From NCBI GenBank assembly GCA_905182995.1, contig CAJJDP010000139.1:255003-319002 (forward strand): DNA of 64,000 bases. The letters are read 5' to 3'. A program made the position numbers and the translations under genes. Below are positions 38,218-49,848 of this stretch, piece by piece. This stretch comes from Paramecium octaurelia. Lineage: Eukaryota > Ciliophora > Oligohymenophorea > Peniculida > Parameciidae. Position 1 is the first letter of the stretch, and each line of letters opens with the position of its first letter. The notes below the pieces were generated by a model that saw nothing but the letters and a program-made list of their open reading frames with translations, had not been told where the DNA came from and did not search any database.

Positions 38218-40617
38218 ATGATCCAGAAAATAGGCTTACAGGATTTCGAAATCTGCTAGATACATAGAGAAAAAATAGTTTACATAGATAAAGAATAATC
38301 AGACTCAGCAAAAAGGGCCCTATGCAATCAATGTGTTGCCGAATAAGAAAAAAATAGGAACCTAAAAATGATAGATAATATCAAAAGTCAACTATCTAAT
38401 TTAATGGAGTACTTAATTTAGAATAGAGAATCACGAACATCATAAAATATTGATTTGCTAAAAGAATTGCATAATTTTTTACATTAATAAAAAGGAAAGT
38501 TTTGTTACTAAATAGAAAAATGTCAATAGAACATAGATAATTAAATCAGTCTTCTATAAAAGGCTAACTTTTAATACAAAAATAAAATAAGCCAAATAAC
38601 AATACTTGATTTGAATAGTCCAGACAAACTAAAGACTTAAATAAAAAAAGAATTTATAGATTGCAAGGGAGTTAAGGATTATTTGATGAAACAGATAAAT
38701 GGTTTTGAAGTATTTTCGATAAAGTAATTATTTGAAGAAAGAATATAGAAAATTGATTTTGGTGATTAAAATTTAGAATTAGAATAACTATGTAATTTGG
38801 AATAAGTGAATAATGAAAATGAATAATAACCAAAAAATATTTGGAAGTGTGACCTACATAAGGAGGAGATTATGTTTATAGATTTGGGACATTAATAAAC
38901 TATTCCTAATCGATTGGCATGTAGAAAATGTGTGCCAAAATACAATATACAGTTTACAAATATTGAAGACTTGTAACAATAGTGGTAAAGGTATGACTAA
39001 GATACTCAAAAGTCAGCTTAGACCTATCTGAATTTCCAAAAAAGGATTAATAATTAAATTTTGAAAACGGTACAAGAATTCAAGATTGAAATTAATCAGG
39101 ATATTGATGGATTATGCTAATTAATTCAAAAATCTCTTTAATTCAATGTTTATGATTCCTTATACAAACCATTTACATTGTTATAGAAAGATTGGCTGAC
39201 CATTTCAAAGGATGAAATCATAATTATTGCAGATTCTTTAAGTTAAAAGAATAGAGACTAAATTATTAAAGCAAATGTCAGAAATGAATTCAAACATAAT
39301 GAGTAATTTTTAAAAACTACTATTGTTAGTAATTTCTAGAAGTTCTAAAATCTTATCAATACATTAGTATCTGAGATATAGGAAACAATACCTAAAGAAA
39401 ACAATCTTTACTTCTCAAATAAAAAACATTATTAAATAAGAAGGCCAAAAAATTATTCATTTCTTGGTCCTGCAACAACCCGTAATGAACAGCTCTCTAC
39501 TGAGAACTCTCCATTAATTAAGAGAGAATTTGATATTGAATCTAATCGTGATTCTCTCGAAATAGATTTAAATGATCGAGATTCCCCTTAAATAAAAAAG
39601 ATTTCTAAGATGAAATCCCATTTTAGGTAAAATTGGGTCAAAAGCATTTAAAGGCCATTTCAATATGAAGTGGTCAGTGAAATTAATGAAAACTCACAAA
39701 CTTTTACATTTGCCATTAATTCATAAACTTCAATTTTAGTTTTGGGATAATATAAAGGAACAATCAAAGTTTTCTCTTTTGATGATGGATCATTAAAATT
39801 AATATAGGTTTTAAAAGAACATAATTTTAATGTAAAATGTCTTTACTTTATGAAACAATCTTCATCGTTTTTATCTGGGAGCAATGATAGATCCATAATA
39901 ATTTGGTAGGAAGATTTTGATAAAAGATGGTATAGTTCTTAGAGGTTAATAGGTCATCAAGGGTATGTTTAATGTATCATCATGAATACTTAAGAAAATC
40001 TTATAATTTCAGGTAGCTAAGATAAGACTATAAGATTTTGGATCAAAGAAATTGATTGGAAGTGTCATTAAATAGTGAGGGCACACGATAACAGTGTAAG
40101 GAGTATTAGTTTAAATACTTTTGAAGATTAATTAATATCTTGTGCAGAGGAAGATCTAAAAGTATTGGTCATATAACTTTAAAACGATCATAAAACTTGG
40201 GCCATAGTAAATGAGATTAGAGTAGATTATTGGGGTTCAAGTATACTTTTTATAGAAGACAGTATGTTTGCATTCCAACCATATGGGATTGATTAGCTTT
40301 ATCTCTTCAAATAGTAAAAGACTTAGAAAAATTAGTATACCTTTAAGGAATCGATAACTATTAAAAGTGGAGAAGATTGTACTGCTTTATTTCCTCAAGT
40401 TTTCATAAAGTAAAAATCTATTTTGATGACAAAAAATGGTCGATTTATTAATATACTTCGAAAAGATAAGAATGATGAATATGTAATTGCATAATCATTC
40501 GAAAATTCAGTAAATTGTTGCGGAATTTAAGGAACTCTTACATTTAATGGAGAATTCCTAATAATATGGGATGGACAAGTCAATAAGATCATAGTAAGAA
40601 GGATTGAAGAATATTGA
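38218..40617 (+). CDS. Zinc-module / coiled-coil / WD40 repeat protein
   Basis: Intronless, 799 residues. Two N-terminal Cys/His modules are visible: CQIHREKIVYI...LCNQC near residue 15-45 and CDLHKEEIMFIDLG...CRKC near residue 220-250. They look like an internal duplication of a B-box-like unit. Long helical segments lie between and after them. A Ser/Asp-rich linker (residues about 410-460) leads into WD40 repeats: SGSNDRSIIIWQED, SGSQDKTIRFWIKE and SCAEEDLKVLVI. The end is IVRRIEEY. It is a paralogue of the flanking WD40 genes. Inferred role: scaffold. A second frame starting at 37995 overlaps the first 50 codons and was not adopted. Confidence 0.88.
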
Positions 40618-40967
40618 TTCTGATGTTTGTTATTANTTCATCCAAACCAGATCCTTATTAGTTTATTATGAAAAAATCTACCTAATATATTTTAAATAGA
40701 TCCATCAATTTGGGGAATAATGAAAAATTTATAGAAATGAACTTTAATTAAATTTAAGTTATCAATCTAAATTCAGCATATAAAGCCAGATGGAAGCATA
40801 ATGTAATTATTTCATTACTACTTTCTTCACTATTGGCACTTCTTGCTTAATTCATCAAATGACAAAATTTCAGCTGAATCATTATAAACTGTCGATGACA
40901 ATGAAAGATCATTTAAAATACAATTTCAGAATAATTAATAATATTAATCATTAATTATTATAATGGC
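40618..40967. other. Intergenic sequence containing a single N (40636)
   Basis: A minus-strand frame from an ATG at 40910-40912 is open into the N (it contains ARSANSEESSNEIITLCF), but it has no clear 3' end. Unlike the other two lone Ns, I see no duplicated sequence around it. Confidence 0.35.
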
Positions 40968-41336
40968 ATGTTTGGAGGATATTTTGAAACAACCGAAATG
41001 AATGGGAATGGGAAATATAACTTCTTCTCTATTCTTGCAATAATTTATATTCATAAGACATGCGTCTGTTTGACGATGTTCCTACTTTTTAAGTGTCTTA
41101 AAAAATTAATTGTAATTTGTTTTGATATTTGTTATCCTCAAAAGAATTTCGGTTAATATCCAACCCCAGATGACTATTATTTATTAAAAGTCATTTTAAT
41201 TGAATATTATAATAATATAATATAATATATAAAGAGAGAAGTGTTAACTAAAATGAAAATATAAAGAGTATAAATTTCTCAATTTTCATTTGCAAATAAT
41301 TACTATTATAAACTAAATTACTTTCTGATAGATTGA
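40968..41336 (+). CDS. Doubtful small protein
   Basis: Open for 122 codons. The first 75 have reasonable composition (MFGGYFETTEMNGNGKYN and a hydrophobic stretch), and the rest is AT-driven Lys/Ile/Tyr. There is no family, no intron and no partner in the neighbouring WD40 cluster. It may be a chance frame. Confidence 0.25.
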
Positions 41337-41513
41337 TATAGTAGGCAAATTGGTGTTTGTATAAATTTATCAATAAATATGTAATCAGATATTTTCAGGT
41401 TTTTAAAGAAATCAAGGTCCTTGCATTTATATTCGATTAATACAGAATCTCAAATTTTACACAGCTGCTTTTTCAAAAGAATAAAGTTAAGAATTTTTAT
41501 ATATTTTTCAAAA

Positions 41514-42500
41514 ATGCTATAAGAAGCATTCTCTTATGAACTTTAATCGCGCCTTTCCTATGATTCATAGCTATGCTTGGCGATTGCAATCAACCACAAC
41601 AATTAATAAGTAATTGCAAGCGAATACACTTTTATTAAACTTTTCCAATTCAAAGATGGTGTTTTGAGATTATTGAAGACTGTTAAAAACTCAGGTGATA
41701 TCGTAACGCTTAATTATTTTAAGAAAAGATCACACTTTATTTCAGGTTCATATGATTCCTAGCTGACTATTTGGTCTACTAATATTTAAACTTCGAAATA
41801 TTTAGTAAAATTATCTGGGTGCTCAGATAACATTAATTGTCTAGTCATTCACCCTAGCGAAGATCTAATAATTTGTGGTTCTAATTGTATCCAATTTTGG
41901 TCTTAGGATTCTGAATTCGCATAGCACTAATAATGGGTTTAATTTTAAAATATAGAAAATCAAATAGATAGATGTTTTGGATTATCAATAAATTAAAATG
42001 GGAATGAATTAGTGTCATGTGGAAGTAGTAATTAAATACTAGTAATGAGGGGATCAACCAAACAATTATGGAAAATTATTTAAGCAATTAGTGTAGAAAA
42101 TTTAGGTTTTAGATTGACTTACATTTCCGATCGAGTATTCTCATTTTAACCTGAAAAATCAAATTGTCTCGAAATATACTCTTTCAATTCGCTTTTAGGA
42201 CAATATGTTAAATACAATGATATACAAGTCAAATTAAGTGAAGATTATTGTTATGAGTTTTTTCCTTCTGTTTACATTCCTTCTAAGAAAATTATACTCT
42301 CAAAAAATGGTCGAAGCATTCATATTATCAAAGTGTTCACCTAATCTGAGTAGTAAGATGTGATGTAGTTTAAATTATAGCAAAGCATTTGTTTTGGTAC
42401 TTCAAGTATATTTGGAACAATGAGTGATAACGGTGAATATTTAATTACTTGGGAATATGATATTGGTTAAATTTAAATTAGAAAATATTTGGCGGCGTGA
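41514..42500 (+). CDS. WD40 repeat protein lacking the N-terminal zinc module
   Basis: Intronless, 328 residues from the ATG at 41514. It contains WD40-like strands SGSYDSQLTIWSTN, CGSNCIQFWSQD and SCGSSNQILVM, and ends YLITWEYDIGQIQIRKYLAA, nearly the same ending as the gene at 35651. Compared with its two upstream paralogues it has no Cys/His head and no coiled coil, so it is either a shortened tandem duplicate or has lost its 5' part. The 500 bases upstream show only AT-rich sequence. Confidence 0.8.
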
Positions 42501-42917
42501 TGAGTGATAGGATTTATATTAATGCATTTAATCCACCTCTTTATATATTTTATTTTAGATTTTGAGAAATTACAGTTGACAAGTTTAATAATTATTTTAT
42601 TTTAATCAATTGTGTAGTAAGATATTATGTTTAGTATTAATCTCTTAGTATTGTTTAATAATGTTTTTAGATTTTAGAATGGCATTATAAAGAATGTTTT
42701 TAAATTCTTCAACTAGTTTTGAATTACACAGTAAATAATATGAGTTAAAATAACAATTATTACAAATTTAAAAATAAATTTACAATGTTTCCAATACATT
42801 TTATTGGTAAAAATTAAATTGTAAACAGATTCTATAAAGATGTTTTAGAATAAACAATTAAAAAACTCTCATTACAAATCAGTTTAGGTTGTCGTTGATA
42901 TAGTCCATTCATGTATT
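42501..42917. other. Intergenic sequence
   Basis: AT-rich and placed between convergent genes. No feature recognised. Confidence 0.4.
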
Positions 42918-43249
42918 TCACATTTTTTTCATCTTCATTAACTTCTCTTTGTTGTCTTTTCTTAAGCGCTGTTCTAAGTTTGCAGATCCTAAAAGGTTGG
43001 TTTTTAAAGGCTAAAGAGTCAATTTCCTTTTTGCTTCTTTTAAATTGAATACTAACTTAATGTAGAAGAGTTTTTTATGCTACTTCGTCTATTCGATCTC
43101 ATACAAAGCAGATTTGACTAAATTTCAGAATCATTCATCCTAAGTGCTTTAATTTAGAATCTGTTTTTTCTGAAGGATAGATGAATTTGGTTTCTTATTT
43201 CAGATATTATTGATTTAGTTTCATCTCCGTAATTTCTAGTTTTGGACAT
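42918..43249 (-). CDS. Small basic hypothetical protein
   Basis: ATG at 43247-43249 (MSKTRNYGDETKSIISEIRN). About 100 residues after removal of a 20-nt GTT...AG intron near 43033-43052, ending LRKDNKEKLMKMKKM. Very rich in Lys, Arg and Ser. No membrane segment and no recognised family. Confidence 0.55.
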
Positions 43250-44192
43250 TATTATATTTTATGATTTTAATGGATGCTAGAAAGTTTGAAATAATATGCA
43301 GAATCAATTTTAAATGAAAATATAAATAATAGATTCTTATTTAATTAATTTTTTATCACAGAAAATCTGAGTCATTTATATTTTATAACAGCATTTAAAC
43401 TCTAATCACATTGTATCATTTATATTAATTCTTTTTTTATAATTTTATTAATTAGTTTTTCGCTAGGAAGAAAAACTAAGAAAAATTATAGGAAATTAGT
43501 AAATTTTACATAATAATTTATTAAATTAATGTTATCTACAAACTCCTTCTCCTTTATGTGGATAACAAATAGAATCCTTTTGATGGTCACATTTTATCAC
43601 TTATTCACTATTTAAATATCAATCAAAACAGATAAATAATTCATATTAATGTATACACCTTAAGAAATATAAAGTATTGGAATGAATAACTGAAAATTTT
43701 TGATGCTAAAAACTTCTTTTGGTTCCACTCATATTTTGAATGCAGTCATTAATTTTAAGGATAAAAAAAATGTAGCATTATTAGATTACTGCATAGGATT
43801 TTTAAGTTTCTAAATACTTCTTTGAACCTCTCAGTAAAAATTATTATTAATCATCATTGATCCAATTTATCAATAAATAGTATTGCTTTGTTGAATTACA
43901 AATTATAATCTTAATGAATCGATTAAAATTGTGGAATTCTAGAACATTGCATCTTTTTTAAAGTTCTAAAATATCATGAGTGATATTTCAAAGTTCTGCA
44001 TCAATTACCTGAGAAATTTAGCAATTGTGATTTATAAGGTTTGTTTATATTTCAATTTTAATGAATTGGTTAATATTTTTATAACTTTTTATCTTCAATT
44101 ATGATCAGAAATTATGATCAGAGTATAGTGTGTGAGAATCTGCGAAAGTTGTAAAATTATAAATTAGTATTCTATCTTCATTCTATTGCATA
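43250..44192. other. AT-rich sequence with a short plus-strand frame
   Basis: A plus-strand frame around 43704-43830 (MLKTSFGSTHILNAVINFK) resembles the start of a WD40-type protein but stops after about 40 codons. It could be a remnant of the WD40 cluster. The rest is featureless. Confidence 0.3.
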
Positions 44193-44561
44193 ATGGAAAG
44201 AAAATATCAAAATAAAGATTAGAGTTTAATAAATTTTTTATTTATGAGTATAAATGAATACGAGAGAGTCAAATTCATATTCCCTCGTTTCGAGAAATTC
44301 ATCATAATGGTATCATATGAGATAAAATAAGCATAGGACTTTAATACTAAAATAGCATTGGAGGATTTGAAATTTACATTTGTTAATGTTTTGAAGATTG
44401 ATCTCTTTGCTCGAAAACTAGCATTTTTTATAACTAAAGGTTTCAATTAAATAGAATTGGATTCCTAAAAGTCTCTTTAAGGGCAAACAGTATTAAGCAA
44501 TTTCAAAAAAGATAAATCTCAAATGGAGATTGTCGTGAAATTTATTGAAGAAGGAGCGTGA
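44193..44561 (+). CDS. Small hypothetical protein
   Basis: Intronless, 122 residues, from ATG 44193 (MERKYQNKDQSLINFLFM) to UGA. Balanced composition with YERVKFIFPRFEKFIIM, IALEDLKFTFVNVLKIDLFA and the C-terminal MEIVVKFIEEGA. A second in-frame ATG at 44244 gives a 105-residue version. No known domain; predicted soluble with mixed alpha/beta character. Confidence 0.6.
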
Positions 44562-44937
44562 ACTTATTTATAGTTAACTGTTTTATAGTTTATTTGTTTT
44601 CTCAGGGATATAATGAGAGAATTTCACAAAAAATTATATTATTTTAGTTCATATATTTATTATATATTAACAAGATTTAAATTTAATTTTAAATTATTCT
44701 TTAGAAGTTCTTATCATACTATGGAATTTGTATCATCCCAATACTTTCAGGGGTTTAGCTTAGATAGATATGAAATTAAAATAGACTAATGCTAGCGTGA
44801 ATTTATTAGCTGATAATTAAAAATATTATAATTCTCAATTTTGCAAAGATTAAATCAAACAAATCCTATTGCATCTTATTATGCTATACAGGTAATAAAT
44901 AAATAAATTTAACAAAAATAAAAAATTAATACTTCTA

Positions 44938-45162
44938 ATGGAGTCATTCTAACCATCAAAGACTCTTAATAAGTTAAGTCTTGATATAGGGTGGGAAGAT
45001 CTAAGTGGTTTGATAGGCTGCGCTGCCTTTATGTTTTCGACTCAGACCATAATTTTTTAAATGGAGGAGTTGAGGCCTTTCGAATTTAAGCTTTTAGGGA
45101 TGTGCTAGCTTAGCTGTTTAATATCATATAGCACCTATGGTTTTAAGAATGTTAAGTTCTGA
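44938..45162 (+). CDS. Hypothetical small protein or exon in a GC-richer patch
   Basis: A 74-codon frame (MESFQPSKTLNKLSLDIGWE, then LSGLIGCAAFMFSTQTIIFQ) has clearly higher GC than its surroundings. It could be a short gene or an exon of a larger one continuing toward the N gap. No family recognised. Confidence 0.35.
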
Positions 45163-45343
45163 AACTTACAATATTGAAGTATTATAAAAAATAAACAAAG
45201 TTATATAACTAATATTTCATCTCATGATTTTCAGATTAAAGATATTCTAGCTAATTTTAATATGTTCATACAATAATTTTTTTAAAAAATTCCAAATGTC
45301 AAGTAAAAGATACAGTTCAGGTTCAAAGGGAGGTAGTCCCTAT

Positions 45344-45780
45344 NNNNNNNNNNNNNNNNNNNNNNNNNNNNNNNNNNNNNNNNNNNNNNNNNNNNNNNNN
45401 NNNNNNNNNNNNNNNNNNNNNNNNNNNNNNNNNNNNNNNNNNNNNNNNNNNNNNNNNNNNNNNNNNNNNNNNNNNNNNNNNNNNNNNNNNNNNNNNNNNN
45501 NNNNNNNNNNNNNNNNNNNNNNNNNNNNNNNNNNNNNNNNNNNNNNNNNNNNNNNNNNNNNNNNNNNNNNNNNNNNNNNNNNNNNNNNNNNNNNNNNNNN
45601 NNNNNNNNNNNNNNNNNNNNNNNNNNNNNNNNNNNNNNNNNNNNNNNNNNNNNNNNNNNNNNNNNNNNNNNNNNNNNNNNNNNNNNNNNNNNNNNNNNNN
45701 NNNNNNNNNNNNNNNNNNNNNNNNNNNNNNNNNNNNNNNNNNNNNNNNNNNNNNNNNNNNNNNNNNNNNNNNNNNNNNNN
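45344..45780. other. Assembly gap (437 N)
   Basis: Run of unknown bases. A frame with MSSKRYSSGSKGGSPY enters it from the left, starting at 45296. Confidence 1.
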
Positions 45781-46260
45781 CCTCGAGGGCTAAGTTTGTG
45801 GAGGTGAGGATGAGTAACCCACAAAGGGTAGATTGGTATTTTAAGGTATGTTAGAATCCTAAAGATGATCTAAAGGAGGTGACAAAGATCTTGAATGAGA
45901 TAATCAAAACCCAGGGGCTGACAGATTATCCTTTGATGAGTTGATGATCTACCCCTTATATGGCGGAGCCTGGCAAAAGATGGAAATATTTAAACACTCC
46001 TGCTTTGCGAGTGTCGACCTTGCTATTAGGGGCCGTCGACAATGACACATTATTCATATCCAATTATTATTACGTTCATACTATCGATAACAAAATTCAA
46101 AAATAATGGTTCAAAGCTTTTCTAAGGATTTTACTTTGGCAATTTCAAACAACTATATTTTTTCCATTTTTTGATCAATCAGTTGGTCTACTAATAGAAA
46201 GCGTAAAAGGATGCGGTTTTCATCATTAATGTATTCTATATATGTTTGAATCATAATTAA
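45781..46260 (+). pseudogene. Disrupted GC-rich coding remnant after the gap
   Basis: Directly after the N run one plus frame reads RAKFVEVRMSNPQRVDWYFK, DDLKEVTKILNEIIKTQGL, then two consecutive UGA codons (about 45940-45946), then in the same frame STPYMAEPGKRWKYLNTPAL and QSVGLLIESVKGCGFHH. GC content is well above the rest of the window up to about 46050. The sequence is gene-like but stopped, and its 5' part is missing in the gap. It could be a decayed mobile-element gene or an eroded host gene; no domain was recognised. Confidence 0.4.
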
Positions 46261-46491
46261 AAAAAAATATTCAGATATAGTTTTTAGGTATTAATCTCTT
46301 TAAATAATACTATCAATAAAATGGAAAAGTATAATTGAAGTATCACTTAAAAATTTTATAAGTTAATACTATTTACTCGTCATCTAAGGAAAACCTTAAA
46401 AAGAATGAGAGTACAAAATAGATTATATTAATAATAAACAAGTCCACATTAAAAACGATTAAAAGTATATTTGTAGTTACATTATTTGAAA

Positions 46492-48215
46492 TCAACTCTT
46501 ATAATGAATCTCTTTACATATCTCATTCTTTTTGATATCTTTTTCCACCCACATTCCAACTTTTTTACCATTATTATACGTACCATTTTAAGTGACTTAC
46601 ATATAACTTGCAAATCCATCACTCAAATCAATCCAAAAACCAACCTTAATACCATTCTCATATTATCCACCACCACTAAAAATAATATTTTTTATCAATT
46701 ATTACATTTCCTAATTCTTTCCACACCAACACCAATAAATCTTCCAGTTTCCAACTTTTTTATTTTATTGATATTCTCCTCTCAAAGTGACTTATGAACT
46801 TTCCCTAAATGCCTCACCTAATTCAATCCATTCTCCTATCTTTGATCCATTGCCTTCTCCGTCATATGATCCACCACCACTAATGTATTATTTAAATTTT
46901 ACATCTGTTTTTACTTAGACAGTAAATCATTTCCCTAAAACATGATCTCCCATCTATTAATTTTTTTTCCATTTTTATACTCTCCATTGTATGTAATTTG
47001 TGAGTATTCCCAAAATCCAGCACTCAACTCAATCCATTTTCCGTTCTTTTCGCTCTAATTGTTATATTCTCCCCCACCACTATTCTTTAATAATTATAGT
47101 ATACAAATCTTTATCCTCATATATGTACTTCCAAGTTCCTTTTCGTTAGTCATCTTCATATTCACCCATTTCATAGACTTCCGCTTTACTTTTACATCAG
47201 AATTATTTATTTACCTCCAATAATTCTTAATCATTTCCTTCCACCTTCCATTTTTTTTTCCATGATTAGAGTACTCCCCTCCCACCTCCTTTAAAATTTT
47301 CCCTTTCCATTTTGCTATCCATTTCCCAGTCTTTTAATTAGTTTTGCTATAATCTCCTATCCATTCTAGATGTTAAATTTGCTCTAAATTAACCAATATT
47401 TCAGGTTTTCTCGAAGTATCTTTGATAGTGTCTCTATTACAATTAAAAATACTATAGCAATTACATCCTTATGGTGATTCCATCTTTTATGTACTTTAAT
47501 TTGTTGTCTTGAGTTACAACAGTTTAAAATTTGGTCTAAATTAATTTAGACCAAACTCTATCCCATACGAACCCTATGACTTCTTATTTTTCCTCCTTCT
47601 ATTCTGCTAATTACTTTTTTGTTTCCATTGGTTTGATGCTTAGTAGTATTAATCCAATTCTTACTTTTTTATTGAAAATATCTCCCTCATTTCTTCTTAA
47701 AAATTTTAATTAAATGTCTTCATTTATTCCGCTAGCCACTCTTTTGCTTAGCCTAATTATTCTAGGTACGAATTCTTTTAAATATCCCAATCTTATAAAA
47801 CTCTGCCTTCCAAAATCTACACTAATTTGTCTAAATCAGGAAGATAGGATAATGCAGGTTATTAATTTCTGTCTATTAGATCTAAATATAATTGATCTTG
47901 CTCTTTCAACTTTCCAAATATGTATTAAATGGAATCATTCAATTGGATGAATAACTTTTTTATCATCTCTTCCGAAGTAGATAGTAGAGATTTAAAGGCT
48001 ATTCTTACCTCATCATATTTTCCCTTATCATTAAGTTTGTATGTTTCACTTAGTTTTAAAAGCCGATCTAAAAAAACATCGAATGGAAGACTTTATTAAA
48101 TTGTAATCTTATGATCATGGAAGCACTTAAAACAAAGTTTTCTTTGACAATCAGTATGTTATGCAATGCATATTCCTATTATGGGTTCTTTTGGATGTAT
48201 TTCACAATTCTTCAT
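46492..48215 (-). CDS. B-box-like protein with MORN_2/YwqK-type repeats
   Basis: ATG at 48213-48215. The N terminus carries a Cys/His zinc module (CEIHPKEPIIGICIAQH, then CQRKLCFKCFHDH), followed by a helical region of about 150 residues. Repeats of the form GGG-x-Y-x-x-x-G-x-K-x-G-x-W-I then follow: SGGGEYNNQSEKNGKWIEL, SGGGSYDGEGNGSKIGEWIE and SGGGQYENGIKVGFWIDLSD, each followed by a companion NG-x-K-x-G-x-W half-repeat. Introns of 23-30 nt sit immediately before each GGG at the same phase. The pattern belongs to the MORN_2/YwqK-like group, which is abundant in Paramecium. It is closely similar in architecture to the plus-strand gene at 59671, with the same CxxD/CQRKLC module. The molecular function is unknown; a membrane- or protein-binding scaffold is inferred. 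Confidence 0.82.
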
Positions 48216-49848
48216 TTTATTATTAATTATTCTATTGTTTTAAAATTCTCTAAAGAAAGGCTGGATCAAAAAATCTATCTGTCTAGAGAAACGCAGTAGA
48301 TGAATATTCACTAAAAAATAAGTTTACAAGTAAATTTAACAAGTATGATATTTTATTAATACATTTTTCTTAGATGAATTTCAAAAGGAATAATCTATAT
48401 TTCAAAAAGGTGTAATAATTGATTAAGAATATTAATTACTATATCAAGAACTTATATTTAATAAATATATATCAAATATTTGAAAGAATGAAATCGCTAT
48501 ATATTAGGTAGCCAAATTATATACATTTATTTATTAAAGAAAACACATTAATTATTATAATTTATTTGATAATTCGGTTCCTATATTTAAATATAGAATA
48601 TTAGGTGTAATACCCAAATTGATAAACAAATGATGGAATAGCGGAAAAGTATTAATTCAAATAAAAACCAACAATTTTTAAACTTCTTTTCATTAGTTAT
48701 TAGCAATTAACTCTAAATTTCATTTTCATTATGATTTAACCATAGTTGATAATTATTTTCTGAATAATTGCTAATTGATGAAGAAATGAAAAAAATTTAG
48801 AATATTTATATCTAATATTTGTAAATAATAATTGAATTTGCCATTTAATATAAGAATATAGAATAAACTAGTATACTGCTACATACAAAAGAAATGAAGA
48901 AATTAAATAAATTCTATTGAGAAGTAAAATCACCGTCGTGCAATATGAAAAAACTTATGCTTTAATCTAAAAAAGAAATTATCAAAATTCAAAACTATAT
49001 CTCGCTCTTCAATCATTCTTAAAATTAATTGAAAACCTTCAGAGAATTAATCAAATAATAAATTGGTTAAATGTGAATACCATTTATTGATTTTAACTTT
49101 TATGAAATATTTTTCAGATCTTTTGGATTCAACTCAATAACTTTATAGCTTTATTAAAGAATGACATCGCTTTTTATTCTGTTCAGCTCTCTTATAGTTT
49201 AATATTAATTTCGAATACAGTTATCTTCATTTCAATTCAAATGGTAATTGTTTGGATTTATCCAATTAATTAAAATTATTGTAACATTGCAATCATATTC
49301 TGATTTTGCCAATTATTAATTACTAAATTTATAATCTTTATTATTCATGACTTATATACAAAAATAATAAAAACAATCATTTTTTGAGTTATATTATCAT
49401 AATAATTTATGGCTTCTTTCTATAAATTTAATTTGAGAGAGAACTCGATTTATTAGATATTTAAGTAACCACAAACTAACGAGTTTGAAATATTTTATAT
49501 TTTTGAAATATTTAAAAAATTTCGAAAATGTAAATGAATAGAAGTGAGATCGATTTTGAAAATTATTTATTATTTATTTTATTTAATATTATTTATGATA
49601 ATAATTTAGGTGGTTTGATTTGAGATGGTTAAAATTGGGTATTGGAATGCTAATCTGAAATTATCGTGTATTTTCGATATCGACCATACTCTAATTTCAA
49701 CTGAAGGTCAAAAATGAAATTTCAATAATTTTTATGGTACACCTGTCAGATCTAAATAACAAGTTATATGAAATAAAATATTGAATACGATAAATAAATG
49801 ATCAATTAAAAATATATTGATTGAGAACAGCTCTAAGTTACATTAATT
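48216..49848. other. AT-rich intergenic sequence
   Basis: 1.6 kb without a sustained UGA-free frame of coding composition. Contains A/T runs and short palindromes only. No RNA gene recognised. Confidence 0.45.

Noticed and set aside
45282..45824. Long frames spanning the N gap on both strands
   Set aside because: They are open only because N is read as unknown residues.
46486..46797. Plus-strand 103-codon Thr/Ile/Leu-rich frame
   Set aside because: Antisense to the MORN_2-type repeats of the minus-strand gene; its internal repetition is inherited from them.
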